This document shows positions 24,930 through 34,153 of a DNA stretch of 64,000 nt, in pieces. How positions within the stretch are numbered: position 1 is the stretch's first letter; each line of letters begins with the position of its first letter. This DNA is from Actinopolyspora lacussalsi (GTDB lineage Bacteria; Actinomycetota; Actinomycetes; Mycobacteriales; Pseudonocardiaceae): contig JAURUC010000001.1 in assembly GCA_030803735.1 (NCBI GenBank), positions 3,923,501-3,987,500 of the forward strand. Direction: 5' to 3'. The notes beneath the pieces are model-generated. The model did no database searches. It was not told where the DNA came from and was given only the letters and a program-made list of their open reading frames with translations. Position numbers and translations under genes: made by a program.

Positions 24930-25892
24930 GTGAACACCTTCGGTCGTACTCTGCTCGCCACCGGTGCTCTCGGGGCCTCGGCGCTCGGTTACGCGGCGGG
25001 AATCGAGCGCACGCACTGGACACTGCGCAAGGCCACACTGCCGGTACTCGAAGAGTCGAGTCCGCGGCTTCGGGTGCTGCACATCTCGGACCTGCACATG
25101 ACCCCGAACCAGACCTCCAAGCAGCGCTGGGTCGCCGCGCTCGACGAGCTCGAACCCGACCTTGTCGTCAACACCGGCGACAATCTGGCGCATCCGCAGG
25201 CCGTCCCGGCGGTGTTGCGGGCGCTGGGGCCGTTGTTGGATCGCCCGGGGATGTTCGTGTTCGGCAGCAACGACTACTACGCCCCGAAACCCAAGAACCC
25301 GGCACGGTATCTGCTGCCCTCCGGCAAGAAGAAGCGCATCAGGGGAAGGCCGTTGCCGTGGCGGGATCTGCGTGCCGCCATGACGGAACGCGGCTGGCTG
25401 GATCTGACACATCGGCGGCGACAGTTGACGGTGGGTGGGGTCACCATTCACACCGCCGGGCTGGACGATCCGCATCTCAAGCGGGACCGCTACTCGGAGA
25501 TCGAGGGGAAGCCGCCCGCCGAGGTTGGGCTGAGTCTGGGCGTCACCCACTCGCCGGAACCCAGGGTGCTGGACGCCTTCGACGGTGACGGCTACGACCT
25601 GGTGCTCGCGGGGCACACCCACGGCGGGCAGCTCTGCGTCCCGGGCTTCGGCGCGATCGTGACCAACTGTGAGTTGGACCGGGGGCGCGCCAAGGGGCCC
25701 TCCGAGTGGGGTGAGCACATGCGGCTGCACGTCTCGGCCGGGCTCGGAACCTCGCCCTACGCCCCCGTGCGGTTCGCCTGCCCGCCGGAGGCGACGCTGT
25801 TGACGCTGGTACCGCGTTCGCAGCGGTCCGAGGAGCACCCCGCTCACTCCATTACGGGGACCCCTGTCGAATCCGGCACGGGCGTGGGATAG
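24930..25892 (+). CDS. Metallophosphoesterase (Rv3683-like)
   Basis: A 320-residue calcineurin-like phosphoesterase. Metal-binding motifs are DLHMT (D54, H56), TGDN (D84, N85), GSND and GHTHGG near the end. An N-terminal hydrophobic segment (RTLLATGALGASALGYAAGI) suggests membrane attachment or export. The group includes UDP-2,3-diacylglucosamine-type and cyclic-nucleotide phosphodiesterases; the substrate is unknown. GTG 24930 (VNTFGRTLL) is chosen because upstream in-frame sequence belongs to repeat copy C. It follows ponA2 in mycobacteria too. Confidence 0.85.
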   Translation: MNTFGRTLLATGALGASALGYAAGIERTHWTLRKATLPVLEESSPRLRVLHISDLHMTPNQTSKQRWVAALDELEPDLVVNTGDNLAHPQAVPAVLRALGPLLDRPGMFVFGSNDYYAPKPKNPARYLLPSGKKKRIRGRPLPWRDLRAAMTERGWLDLTHRRRQLTVGGVTIHTAGLDDPHLKRDRYSEIEGKPPAEVGLSLGVTHSPEPRVLDAFDGDGYDLVLAGHTHGGQLCVPGFGAIVTNCELDRGRAKGPSEWGEHMRLHVSAGLGTSPYAPVRFACPPEATLLTLVPRSQRSEEHPAHSITGTPVESGTGVG

Positions 25893-25977
25893 ACTTTGTC
25901 GTGCCGTCGCACGGTGATCCACCGCGTTGTCGGCACAGCCAGTGGTAACCGCCGATTCGATGGTTTCGGTGGGGTAC

Positions 25978-26051
25978 CGGGGTGTAGCGCAGTTTGGGAG
26001 CGCGCCTCGTTCGGGTCGAGGAGGTCGTGGGTTCAAATCCCGCCACCCCGA
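25978..26051 (+). tRNA. tRNA-Pro (anticodon CGG)
   Basis: A 74-nt cloverleaf with acceptor arms CGGGGTG / CACCCCG, anticodon stem CCTCG / CGAGG with loop TTCGGGT (anticodon CGG, reading CCG), T-arm GTGGG-TTCAAAT-CCCGC and discriminator A. CCA is not encoded. An intrinsic terminator follows 9 nt later. Confidence 0.97.
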
Positions 26052-26059
26052 CAACAAGG

Positions 26060-26099
26060 ATCCGGCTGTCGACTCTTCCGGAGTCGGCAGCCGGATTTT
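26060..26099 (+). terminator. Intrinsic terminator of tRNA-Pro
   Basis: A 16-bp stem (ATCCGGCTG-TCGACTC against GAGTCGG-CAGCCGGAT, one G-T pair) with a TTCCG loop, followed by TTTTC. Confidence 0.92.
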
Positions 26100-26139
26100 C
26101 GTTGGCTTACCCGGGTGTTGTGTCCAGCCCGGCTCCGGG

Positions 26140-26190
26140 CCTACCCGATGTCGGGGCGCCCGTGGTGAGGCACCCCGGAGATTCCACCGG
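26140..26190 (+). repeat. Degenerate half-hairpin of the composite repeat
   Basis: CTACCCGATGTCGGG at 26141, then spaced GAG, CACC and GGAGATTCCACC, matches the right arm of copies A and B with several changes. The left arm and palindromes are missing. It is a likely decayed or partial copy. Confidence 0.5.
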
Positions 26191-26236
26191 GGAGCGGCTC
26201 CGTCACTCGAGCGCGAACCCTCAGTTGTCACTCCCC

Positions 26237-27250
26237 TCAGTTGTCACTCCGGGTCGCTTCGACCTGCTGGTACGGCACCGCCGCGCTCAGCCGTGCCGTA
26301 ACGGCGTCGACCACGTCCTCGTGCCGCGGATCGTCGGCTCCCAGCGAAGCCGTGACCGCCTCGGAGATCATCGTGCGCAGCACCTGCTCGGCCGCCTCCT
26401 CCTGCTCGTGCCCGTTGCCTTCCTGCTGTGTCGTGGCGGCGTTCTTGGCGTACCGCTGGTGCAGCCGGAAGGTGTGCTTGTCGATGGCCCTGATGAAATC
26501 GAGGGTGGTCAGGCTCACCTCGCTGTTCACCTGGGACTTCCAACCGGGGTACTGGCCGGGCACGCGGCTGCCGGTGAGTTGTTCCAGAATGCTGAAAATG
26601 GCGTTTCGTTCGTCGTCACGCATGTCTTCTCCCCGTGGATCGAGCAGTGCTTCCAGCTGTTGACGGGTCCCCCGGTAGGCGTTGGCGTCGACGGGGCGCT
26701 GGCCCGCGACGGTGGCGGAGCTGGTGAACTGCAGCACGGCCACCCGATTGTTGCCGTAGTCGCTCCAGAAGTGCTCGGGTACGCGTTGGTAGATCTCACT
26801 GGCGTAACCGCCGTTGTTGTCCGGGTAGCGGGATTTCCACAGTGGTGGGAATCCGGACAGGTCCGGCCTTCCCAGGCGCTGCCAGTACCACTCGGGCAGG
26901 TAGAGCAACGGGGTTCCGAAGCCGCGGGCGCGCAGCTCGCCCAGCAGTTCACCGGTCAGTCGGGTTCCACCGCCGCCCTCCTCCACGTCCAGGATCACCG
27001 GTACTTCGGGGGGCACCACCCGGGCGACGTGGTCGGCCTGCGCGGTCGCCGAGTAGTCCTCCCGCTGGTAGTGGTAGGCGGCTACCAGCAGCCCGGCCGC
27101 ACGCGCGGACGCCAGATTGGCCTTGAACCTCGCGTCGACGAATCCGGTGCCCTCCGTGGCCTTGATGAACACGAACTCGAAATCCTCGGCCCGAGCCCGG
27201 TGCATGTCGAACGAGCCCTGATAGTGCGAAACGTCGATTCCGTAGATCAT
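26237..27250 (-). CDS. GH25-family muramidase (lysozyme)
   Basis: A 337-residue protein. A GH25 domain (1-200) begins GIDVSHYQGSFD (D6), with VILDVEE (D88, E90) as the other catalytic acids and YHYQRED before it. GH25 enzymes cut the MurNAc-GlcNAc bond and are common as phage endolysins. The C-terminal 130 residues (SLTTLDFIRAIDKHTFRLHQ onward) are helical and of unknown type. There is no signal peptide, as in endolysins needing a holin or in intracellular enzymes. ATG 27250 is followed directly by the conserved fold. A small phage remnant near the tRNA is possible, but no integrase or other phage gene is present. Confidence 0.86.
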   Translation of the reverse strand: MIYGIDVSHYQGSFDMHRARAEDFEFVFIKATEGTGFVDARFKANLASARAAGLLVAAYHYQREDYSATAQADHVARVVPPEVPVILDVEEGGGGTRLTGELLGELRARGFGTPLLYLPEWYWQRLGRPDLSGFPPLWKSRYPDNNGGYASEIYQRVPEHFWSDYGNNRVAVLQFTSSATVAGQRPVDANAYRGTRQQLEALLDPRGEDMRDDERNAIFSILEQLTGSRVPGQYPGWKSQVNSEVSLTTLDFIRAIDKHTFRLHQRYAKNAATTQQEGNGHEQEEAAEQVLRTMISEAVTASLGADDPRHEDVVDAVTARLSAAVPYQQVEATRSDN

Positions 27251-27540
27251 TACTGCTCCACATGAGCTCGCGGGAGGTTGTGCGTGCTCGGGACCCGTCG
27301 TTCCCGGCGCTCCTCGTGGGACTCCGGGCATCCGGGTTTTCCGGTGAGTTCTTCTTCTCGATGAGTTCCGGTAGCGCGAAACGTCTCGATCATCCTGACT
27401 CGTCGGCGAAGTGACAATCCTTCGACCGGCTTGTATCCCTCACCTGATCGTGTGGCATATCCGGTCGTGGGACCTACCCATTCGTGGGGCACAGCATCCC
27501 CGTTGCCGGTGAGGTTGCCCGATCGGGCAGTATCGGTGTC

Positions 27541-29385
27541 GTGAGCACGTATCCCAGCGCCGAGATCCCAGCGACCCTGTTCGACGACGCGGACAAGGAG
27601 GAGCGCTGGCGTGCGCGTTTCAGCGCCCCCCGCGTCTCGATGCCGGACTGGGCACGGGACGCTCCGGAACGGAGCCTGTACGTGTCGAACGTGAGCGGGA
27701 CCTGGGAACTCTACGCCTGGGACCGCGCCGACGACTCCCACCGGCAGGTCACCGACCGGCCGAACGGCACTTTCCACGGCACGCTCGCCGCCGACGGCGA
27801 GCACATCTGGTGGTTCGACGACACTGACGGCGACGAGTTCGGCGTGTGGCGCAGCGAGCCGTTCGACAAGCACGACACGGCAGCCGTCGAGGCGCTGCCC
27901 GGCACTCACGCGGGGTATCCGGCCGGGTTGGAACTGGGATCGAGCGTGCTCGCGGTCGGGATGTCCACCGACGACGGGGTCACCGTCTGGATCTCCCGCG
28001 AAGGTGCGGTTCCCACGGTGCTCTACCAGCACGAGCAGGACGGCGGCCTGACGGGGATGTCCTGGGACGAGAGCCTGCTGGTGCTGTCCCATTCCGAGCA
28101 CGGCGACAGCAGGCACCCCGCGCTGCGCGTACTGCGCAGTGCCGACGGGACGAAGCTCGTCGAGAAGTGGGACGGCTCCGGTCTGGGACTGGGCGCGCTG
28201 GACTTCGCACCGGTCTCCGGCGACACCAGGCTGCTCGTCTCGCACGAGCGGTACGGTCGCGAGGAACTGCTCATCTGGGACGTCGCCACCGACACCGAGA
28301 CCGAACTCGACCTCGGCCTGCCCGGTGAGGTCGCGGCCGACTGGTACCCGGACGGTTCGGCACTGCTGATCGCGCACACGCACCAGGCGCGCACGACGCT
28401 GTACCGCTACGAGATAGCGAGCGGCACGCTCGTTCAGCTGCCCACTTCGAAGGGCACTGTGGGGGCGGCTTCCGTACGGCCGGACGGCGCCGTGGAGTAC
28501 AACTGGTCCTCGGCCGCCGTGCCCGGCCGGGTGCGGGTGCTCTCGTCGAGCGGTGAGGACAGCGTGCTGTTGACCCCCGGTGGGGTTCGGCCCCCCGAGT
28601 CGCAGCCGGTCGAGGACGTGTTCGTGCCGGTTCCCCACGGTCCCAACGACACGGTGCACGCGTTGCTCGCCCGCCCGGAAGGCGCCGGCAGCGGGCCGCT
28701 CCCCACGGTGTTCAGTCTGCACGGCGGGCCGCACGCGGCTGACGAGGACCGGTTCTCCTCCTACCGCGCCGCCTGGCTGGAAGCCGGGTTCGCGGTGGTG
28801 GAGGTGAACTACCGGGGCTCCACCGGTTACGGCTCGGCCTGGCGCGATGCGATCGAGGGACGCCCCGGCCTCACCGAGCTGGAGGACGTGGCCCTGGTGC
28901 AGGACTGGGCGATCGACCACGGGCTGACCACCCCGGAGCTCAGCGTGGTCGCCGGTGCCTCCTGGGGCGGGTACCTCACGCTGCTCGCGCTGGGGACCCA
29001 GCCGGACCGCTGGGCCAGTGGAGTGGCAGGTGTGCCCGTGGCCGACTACGTCTCGGCCTTCGCCGACGAGATGGAGCCGCTGCGTGCCTACGACAGAGCG
29101 CTGTTCGGAGGTTCGCCCGAGGAGATCCCGGAGGTCTACCGCGAGTGCTCCCCCATCACCCATGTCGATCGGGTGCGGGCCCCGGTACTGGTCCTCGCGG
29201 GGGACAACGATCCCCGGTGCCCGATCCAGCAGGTGCTGAACTACCTCGACCGGCTGGGGGAACGGGAGGTGCCGTTCGAGTTCTACCGCTACGACGCCGG
29301 GCACGGTTCACTGGTCATCGCCGAGACCCTCAAGCAGGTGGCCACCGAGATCCACTTCGCCAGGCGGACGGTGGGGAGCTGCTGA
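27541..29385 (+). CDS. Prolyl-oligopeptidase-family (S9) serine peptidase
   Basis: A 614-residue cytoplasmic peptidase. The N-terminal two thirds is a beta-propeller with recurrent WELYAWDRADDSHRQVTDRP-like blades. The C-terminal alpha/beta-hydrolase has S474 in GASWGG, D557 in GDNDPRCP and H588 in DAGHGS. It matches the acylaminoacyl-peptidase/dipeptidyl-peptidase group that clears short peptides. GTG 27541 is chosen, as residues before it lack similarity to the fold. It is divergent from the GH25 gene, and a LysR regulator follows 74 nt downstream. Confidence 0.88.
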   Translation: MSTYPSAEIPATLFDDADKEERWRARFSAPRVSMPDWARDAPERSLYVSNVSGTWELYAWDRADDSHRQVTDRPNGTFHGTLAADGEHIWWFDDTDGDEFGVWRSEPFDKHDTAAVEALPGTHAGYPAGLELGSSVLAVGMSTDDGVTVWISREGAVPTVLYQHEQDGGLTGMSWDESLLVLSHSEHGDSRHPALRVLRSADGTKLVEKWDGSGLGLGALDFAPVSGDTRLLVSHERYGREELLIWDVATDTETELDLGLPGEVAADWYPDGSALLIAHTHQARTTLYRYEIASGTLVQLPTSKGTVGAASVRPDGAVEYNWSSAAVPGRVRVLSSSGEDSVLLTPGGVRPPESQPVEDVFVPVPHGPNDTVHALLARPEGAGSGPLPTVFSLHGGPHAADEDRFSSYRAAWLEAGFAVVEVNYRGSTGYGSAWRDAIEGRPGLTELEDVALVQDWAIDHGLTTPELSVVAGASWGGYLTLLALGTQPDRWASGVAGVPVADYVSAFADEMEPLRAYDRALFGGSPEEIPEVYRECSPITHVDRVRAPVLVLAGDNDPRCPIQQVLNYLDRLGEREVPFEFYRYDAGHGSLVIAETLKQVATEIHFARRTVGSC

Positions 29386-29459
29386 GCGACTGCCGATGTG
29401 CGGCGCGAGCAGGTCACACGGTGGTGCGTCCGGTGCTGATCGGCTCGTATGCTGCGGTA

Positions 29460-30383
29460 ATGGTCGATCCCCGCTACATCGGCGTGTTTCACGAGGTGGT
29501 GCGCACCGGTTCCTACACGGCGGCGGCGCGCAGCCTCGGCTACAGCCAGCCCGCCGTGAGCCAGCAGATGCGAGCTCTGGAGCGAGCACTGGGAACTCCG
29601 CTGTTCCTGCGCGCGGGCGGGGGACTGGAACTCACCGAAGCGGGCCGGATCCTGGCCGGGCACGCCGATACGGTGGTCGAGGACCTCACCGCGGCGGCCA
29701 ACAAGATCACCGCGGTTCGCGAGCTGCGCCGTGGCAGCATCCGGCTGTGCGCCTTCCCCAGCGCCAGCGCCACGCTGGTGCCCAGTGCGGTCGCGCGGAT
29801 CACGGAAAGCCACCCGGAGCTGCGCATCCAGCTCAGCGAGGCCGAGCCCCCCGACTCGCTGGAGGCGCTGCGTCGGGGGGAGTGCGATGTCGCGCTGGCT
29901 TTCAGCTACCCCGAAACCGAGGAGTCCCCCGGAGACGACGTCACGGGAGACGACATCACCGGGACCGAGGTGCTGGACGACCCGATGGTGGCGGTGCTGC
30001 AGGTGGCGCACCCGCTGGCCGGTCGTGAGTCGGTCGAGCTGGGGGAACTGGCCGGACAACGCTGGATCGCGGGTTGTCCGAGATGCCGGGACCACTTCCT
30101 GCGCTCCTGCGGGAGTGCGGGGTTCGAGCCGGACATCGCCTTCACGACGGACGACAACCTGGCGGTGCAGGGGCTGGTGGCCGCGGGTGTGGGGATCGCG
30201 TTGATGCCCTCGCTGGTGCTCTCCTTCCTGCGGCACCCCGATGTGGTCGGCATACCGGTGGAAGGGCTGCGTCCCCGCAGGGTGACGGCCTACGCCTTGT
30301 GGGAGCAGCATCGGATACCGGCCACCGCGCTGTTGCTGGAGACGTTCGGCAGGATCGGTGCGGAGACGGCCGCCGACGGCTGA
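29460..30383 (+). CDS. LysR-family transcriptional regulator
   Basis: A 307-residue regulator. The winged helix-turn-helix (1-60) contains GSYTAAARSLGYSQPAVSQQ and LGTPLFLR. The effector domain (about 90-300) includes RGSIRLCAFPSASATLVPSA. A Cys-rich CPRCRDHFLRSCGSAG segment in the effector domain (about 200-217) is unusual and might bind metal or sense thiols. Next to it is a cysteine dioxygenase gene, so control of sulfur amino acid breakdown is a fair inference. Confidence 0.87.
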   Translation: MVDPRYIGVFHEVVRTGSYTAAARSLGYSQPAVSQQMRALERALGTPLFLRAGGGLELTEAGRILAGHADTVVEDLTAAANKITAVRELRRGSIRLCAFPSASATLVPSAVARITESHPELRIQLSEAEPPDSLEALRRGECDVALAFSYPETEESPGDDVTGDDITGTEVLDDPMVAVLQVAHPLAGRESVELGELAGQRWIAGCPRCRDHFLRSCGSAGFEPDIAFTTDDNLAVQGLVAAGVGIALMPSLVLSFLRHPDVVGIPVEGLRPRRVTAYALWEQHRIPATALLLETFGRIGAETAADG

Positions 30384-30557
30384 GCGGTGCGATCGTGTTC
30401 GCGCCCGCGCTCGTCGGTTCCGCCCGCCCACGTCAGTGGTTTCGATCATAGTTCCGCACAGCAGCGGTGCTCGTTCCGTGCGGCTATAAGCCCGGTTAGT
30501 ACCCGCCAAAGAATTCGGTGGTCGACCGGGAACCGTTTCGCTGTGCATGGTTTCGGC

Positions 30558-31109
30558 ATGACCACCATGCGGAGCGAGCGGTCGAGCCCTCGGCTGACCG
30601 AGCTGACTGACGTGATCCGTGACCGCGTGCGCGCCGGAGTCGACCAGGCTCACACCGCCGACCTGGTCAAGGAAGCACTGCGGCCGTTCCTCGACGTTCC
30701 CGGGCTGCTCACCGAAGAGCAACGCCGCGGTGACCCGGAGCGCTATCTGCAGCACGTGCTGCACGTGGAACCGGACGCGAGCTTCTCCGTGGTGGCGCTC
30801 GTCTGGCTGCCCGGCCAGCAGACCCCGGTGCACGATCACGTCGCGTGGTGCGTCACCGGCGTGTACCAGGGTGCCGAGAGCGAACAGCACTACCGGTTGT
30901 GCGAATCCGAGCGGGGCCTTTACCTGGTTCCCGGGGAGCTGGTCACCAATCATGCGGGGGAGACCTGCGGATTCGCTCCTCCCGGGGATATTCACCGCGT
31001 CCGCAACTGCGGCACCGGAACGGCGATCTCGCTGCACATCTACGGCGCCGACATCGGAGAGCTCGGCACCAGCGTGCGGCGGGTCTACGATCTCCCGGTG
31101 CACGAGTGA
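30558..31109 (+). CDS. Cysteine dioxygenase family protein
   Basis: A 183-residue cupin. Iron ligands are H92 and H94 (TPVHDHVAW) and H146 (PPGDIHRV), the three-histidine set of thiol dioxygenases. Type I cysteine dioxygenase converts cysteine to cysteine sulfinate with O2; 3-mercaptopropionate is an alternative substrate in bacterial members. Length is normal for bacterial enzymes (about 180-200). It lies 174 nt after the lysR gene on the same strand, and the spacing allows its own promoter. Confidence 0.88.
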   Translation: MTTMRSERSSPRLTELTDVIRDRVRAGVDQAHTADLVKEALRPFLDVPGLLTEEQRRGDPERYLQHVLHVEPDASFSVVALVWLPGQQTPVHDHVAWCVTGVYQGAESEQHYRLCESERGLYLVPGELVTNHAGETCGFAPPGDIHRVRNCGTGTAISLHIYGADIGELGTSVRRVYDLPVHE

Positions 31110-31212
31110 ACGAAGTTCTCCGGTCGGGTCGTCGGGTTGTTCGTTCGGCGGAACCTCCCGCCGTGGCGTGAGCGGAGAGCGGCCGTGCCCGTGTTCGGGC
31201 GCGGTGGACCGC

Positions 31213-32175
31213 TCAGGAGCGCAACGCGCGCAGCGCCTCCCGGACGTGCCCGTCGGCCTCGCGCAGCGCGTCCGAGGCGCTTTCGACGTCCACCTCACCC
31301 AGCAGATGGACCAGGGCGGTCTTGAGCTCCCCTCCCGTCCGGTGCAGCGCCAGCTCGCAGGTTTCCGGCGAGGCTCCCGTTGCCTCGCGCAGGATCCGCA
31401 CGGTGCGGGCCCGCAATTTGGCGTTGGTGGCCACCATGCTGACCATCAGGTTGGAGTAGGTGCGGCCCAGGCGGATCATCACCGCGGTGGAGAACGAGGT
31501 CAGCACCAGCTTCTGCGCCGTTCCCGCCTTCATCCTGGTGGAACCGGTGATCGACTCCGGTCCGGTGTCCACGGTGATCGCCGTGTCCACCGCTGTCGTG
31601 GCGCGGCCGTGCGGGTTGGACGAGACCAGCCCGGTCCCGGCACCGAGCGTTCGCGCCGCTTCCAGCGCGCCGAGCACGTAGGGCGTGTTCCCCGAGGCGG
31701 CCAGGCCGAGCACGAAATCGTCCGCGGTGGCGTTCCGCTCGATCGCGTTCGCCCCGGCAGCGGCGTCGTCCTCGGCGTTCTCCACCGCCTCGCGCAGCGC
31801 GGGTTCGCCACCGGCGAGGTGCGCCACGAACCAGCCCTCCGGCAGGTTGAAGGTCGGGACGAGTTCGGCGGCGTCCAGCACGGCCAGTCTCCCGGAGGTC
31901 CCGGCGCCGACGTAGTGCACCCTGCCGTTCGATTCCAGCGCTTTCACCGCGAGGTCGACGGCGTGCGCCAACTCGGGCAGCGCCCTTCCGACGGCTTCCG
32001 GCACCGAGCGGTCCTCGGTGTTGAGCCGTTGCAGCAGGTCGAGCGTGTTGAGCAGGTCGATGTCCGTGGTGCGTGGATTGCTCCGTTCGGTCGGCGACTC
32101 CGCAGGCGTGGGGAGGTTCCCGTGCTCGGCGGACCACTCCGTTCGGGAGTTCCGGGGCGCACCGTTTCGACTCAC
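31213..32175 (-). CDS. murQ: N-acetylmuramic acid 6-phosphate etherase
   Basis: A 320-residue SIS-domain lyase that splits the lactyl ether of MurNAc-6-P to give GlcNAc-6-P and lactate. HYVGAGTSGRLAVLDAAELV carries the sugar-phosphate site with the catalytic glutamate E104, and AVENAEDD carries the second, E132. SSNPHGR and GSTRMKAGTAQK are diagnostic. The start (GTG 32175) overlaps the murR stop by four bases. No MurNAc PTS permease gene is visible nearby, so uptake and phosphorylation of MurNAc must be encoded elsewhere. Confidence 0.93.
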   Translation of the reverse strand: MSRNGAPRNSRTEWSAEHGNLPTPAESPTERSNPRTTDIDLLNTLDLLQRLNTEDRSVPEAVGRALPELAHAVDLAVKALESNGRVHYVGAGTSGRLAVLDAAELVPTFNLPEGWFVAHLAGGEPALREAVENAEDDAAAGANAIERNATADDFVLGLAASGNTPYVLGALEAARTLGAGTGLVSSNPHGRATTAVDTAITVDTGPESITGSTRMKAGTAQKLVLTSFSTAVMIRLGRTYSNLMVSMVATNAKLRARTVRILREATGASPETCELALHRTGGELKTALVHLLGEVDVESASDALREADGHVREALRALRS

Positions 32176-33101
32176 CGGCTGTCCTCCCGGTGTCTGCGCT
32201 TGTCGGGACGCACTCGCAGTCGATGGTTGCCGACGGCCTCGGAAGTCGCCTGCAGCGCGGTCTTGGCGTCGTCGATGTGGCGCTGCGCCACCCCCACGAA
32301 CAGGCAGTCGATCACGGTCAGCTGGGCGATCCTGCTTGCCATGGCTCCGGAGCGGTAGGTGGTTTCGCGGGCGGCCGTGGTCAGTACGAGGTCGGCGATC
32401 TCGGTTACCGGGGAGCGTTCGAAGTTCGTGATCGCGGCCGTGGTGGCGCCTTGGGTACCCGCCTCGCGCAGCACCTCCACGGTTTCGGTGGTGGCGCCGG
32501 TGTGGGACACCCCGATGGCCACGTCGCCGGGTTCCAGGATGGCCGCCGAGGTCAGCGCGTTGTGCGTGTCCGGCCAGGCGAAGCAGGTCAGGCCGATCCG
32601 GTGCAGCTTCTGTTGCAGGTCCAGCGCCACGAACCCGCTGGCCCCGACTCCGTAGACGTCGATCCGGCGTGCCCGTGCCACCGCGTCGACGAGGGAACGC
32701 AGCGCGGTGACGTCGAGCTGGTCCGTCGTCTCCTCCACGGCACGCGCGTCCGCGTAGCCGATCTTGTCGACGATCTGGCCGATGTCGTCCGTTTCGGAGA
32801 TCTCGCTGCCCAGATCGCGATCCCTGCTGGTCGTGCGTGCCGTGTCGGCGGCGAGCGCGATGCGGAGCTCGGGGTAACCGCTCACTCCCACGGCCTTGCA
32901 GAACCGGGTGACGGTGGTCTCGCTCGTCTCGGCGGCCTCGGCGACGTCGGTGATGCTGCGGTGCGCGATCGAGGAGGGGTCGGCCAGCACTATGCGGGCC
33001 ACTCGCTGCTCGGCGCGCGCCAGGCCGGGCAGCAGTGAACGAATCCGGACGAGCGGGCTGTGCTCACCGGATTCGATGCCGGATTCGTCGAGAGTGGCCA
33101 T
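32172..33101 (-). CDS. murR: MurR/RpiR-family regulator
   Basis: A 309-residue regulator. The N-terminal HTH_6 domain (about 18-95) includes EQRVARIVLADPSSIAHRSI and TSETTVTRFCKAVGVSGYPE. The SIS sugar-phosphate-binding domain (about 140-270) includes IDVYGVGASGFVALDLQQKL and GVSHTGATTETVEVLREAG. Coupled directly to murQ, it most likely senses MurNAc-6-P and represses the recycling genes, as MurR does in E. coli. The name rests on context more than on sequence distance from other RpiR members. Confidence 0.85.
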   Translation of the reverse strand: MATLDESGIESGEHSPLVRIRSLLPGLARAEQRVARIVLADPSSIAHRSITDVAEAAETSETTVTRFCKAVGVSGYPELRIALAADTARTTSRDRDLGSEISETDDIGQIVDKIGYADARAVEETTDQLDVTALRSLVDAVARARRIDVYGVGASGFVALDLQQKLHRIGLTCFAWPDTHNALTSAAILEPGDVAIGVSHTGATTETVEVLREAGTQGATTAAITNFERSPVTEIADLVLTTAARETTYRSGAMASRIAQLTVIDCLFVGVAQRHIDDAKTALQATSEAVGNHRLRVRPDKRRHREDSR

Positions 33102-33279
33102 GTGGGAAAGTTACTAACATCACTGTTGCTCGGTCAAACGGAGTGGTGGCCGTGCACCGCTTCCACCACCACCAGAATATGCCACCGGCGTCGGTTTCCG
33201 CCCCCTTTTCGGGATAGTTACCGGAAGTAGCGGGTACTGAGGTCAGGTTTTCCCACAGCCGAGCGCGATGGTGGTCCTG

Positions 33280-33675
33280 TCATGACTGGGACTCCCCCTC
33301 GTGGGCTCGGGCGGCGGCCTCCGGCGGGCACGGCGTCCCCTGATGGTGCCGCAGTCGCCATTCGTCGTCCTGCCTCACCCACACCGAGCTGCGAAGCGTT
33401 TTCAAGCCACCTCGGTGTGCCGTGTAGGTGAGCAGGATCGTGTCGGAGTCGATCCGGACCGGCCGAAGTTCCGTGGCCGTGATCCGCTCCGAGGCGTCGG
33501 AGACCGTGGCCGTGGTGATCGTCTCCCGGTCCCAGACCGCTCCGGAGGAACCGAACTCGGTGAAGTCCGCGCACAGCAGCCTCCGAACGGCTTCCGGGGC
33601 GTCGCGCACGCGGGGATCGAGCAGTTCCAGTTCGTGCGCGACGACCCTGTCGAAGTCCGTTCCGAGATTCGCCAT
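33280..33675 (-). CDS. DUF4440/SnoaL-like protein
   Basis: A 131-residue protein of the NTF2-like fold, MANLGTDFDRVVAHELELLD onward, with LLCADFTEFGSSGAVWDRET and SSVWVRQDDEWRLRHHQGTP, a typical DUF4440 pattern. ATG 33675 is preferred; ATG 33747 would add 24 residues not typical of the family. Many relatives are small enzymes or unknown. It sits between murR and a PPOX-type oxidoreductase with no clear functional link. Confidence 0.78.
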   Translation of the reverse strand: MANLGTDFDRVVAHELELLDPRVRDAPEAVRRLLCADFTEFGSSGAVWDRETITTATVSDASERITATELRPVRIDSDTILLTYTAHRGGLKTLRSSVWVRQDDEWRLRHHQGTPCPPEAAARAHEGESQS

Positions 33676-33760
33676 GCGCGGATCGTAGGTGGTCCCGCCG
33701 CGGCCGATCGAGCCGGTTTCACCGGCGTGCGGCCGCTCCGCACTCACATCCGGCCAGCTT

Positions 33761-34153
33761 TCACATCCGGGTGGTGTGCTGCGGCTCCACGTAGACGATC
33801 ACCCGGTGATCGCCCGGCTGGTCGTAGGGGTACTCGTCGGCGTCCATGTACTTCTTGGCCATCCGGTTGATGAACGCACGGTCCGGGTCATCCTCCACCC
33901 GGGCTACCCTGCCGCGAACCTCGATGTAGCGGTAGGGCTGTTCCGGATCGAGAGCGGAGACCGCCAGCCTCGGCTCCCGTTGCAGGTTCCGGTACTTCTG
34001 GCGCTCGGTGGTCTGACTGAACTTGAGGTACTGTCCGTCCCAGTCGATCCACACCGGACTGGACTGCGGCTCTCCCTTCGGTCCGATGGTGGCGATGTGC
34101 GCGAACGAGCGCTTGTTCAGGATGTCCTCGAGGTCCTCCGGAATCGCGGACAA
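33761..34153 (-). CDS. PPOX-class F420-dependent oxidoreductase
   Basis: A 130-residue split-barrel flavin/deazaflavin protein. AHIATIGPKGEPQSSPVWID, YLKFSQTTERQKYRNLQREP and YRYIEVRGRVARVEDDP match the Rv1155/F420-dependent group. Substrate is not predictable. It is alone in its transcript or paired loosely with the DUF4440 gene 85 nt downstream. Confidence 0.88.
   Translation of the reverse strand: MSAIPEDLEDILNKRSFAHIATIGPKGEPQSSPVWIDWDGQYLKFSQTTERQKYRNLQREPRLAVSALDPEQPYRYIEVRGRVARVEDDPDRAFINRMAKKYMDADEYPYDQPGDHRVIVYVEPQHTTRM

Noticed and set aside
25978-27250. Prophage or integrated element at tRNA-Pro
   Set aside because: A GH25 endolysin-like gene lies next to a tRNA, but there is no integrase, no duplicate of the tRNA 3' end and no other phage gene.
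27250-29304. Very long open minus frame opposite the S9 peptidase
   Set aside because: Residue composition is His/Arg/Gly/Pro-rich with no domain. It mirrors the high-GC peptidase gene on the other strand, which has an intact catalytic triad.
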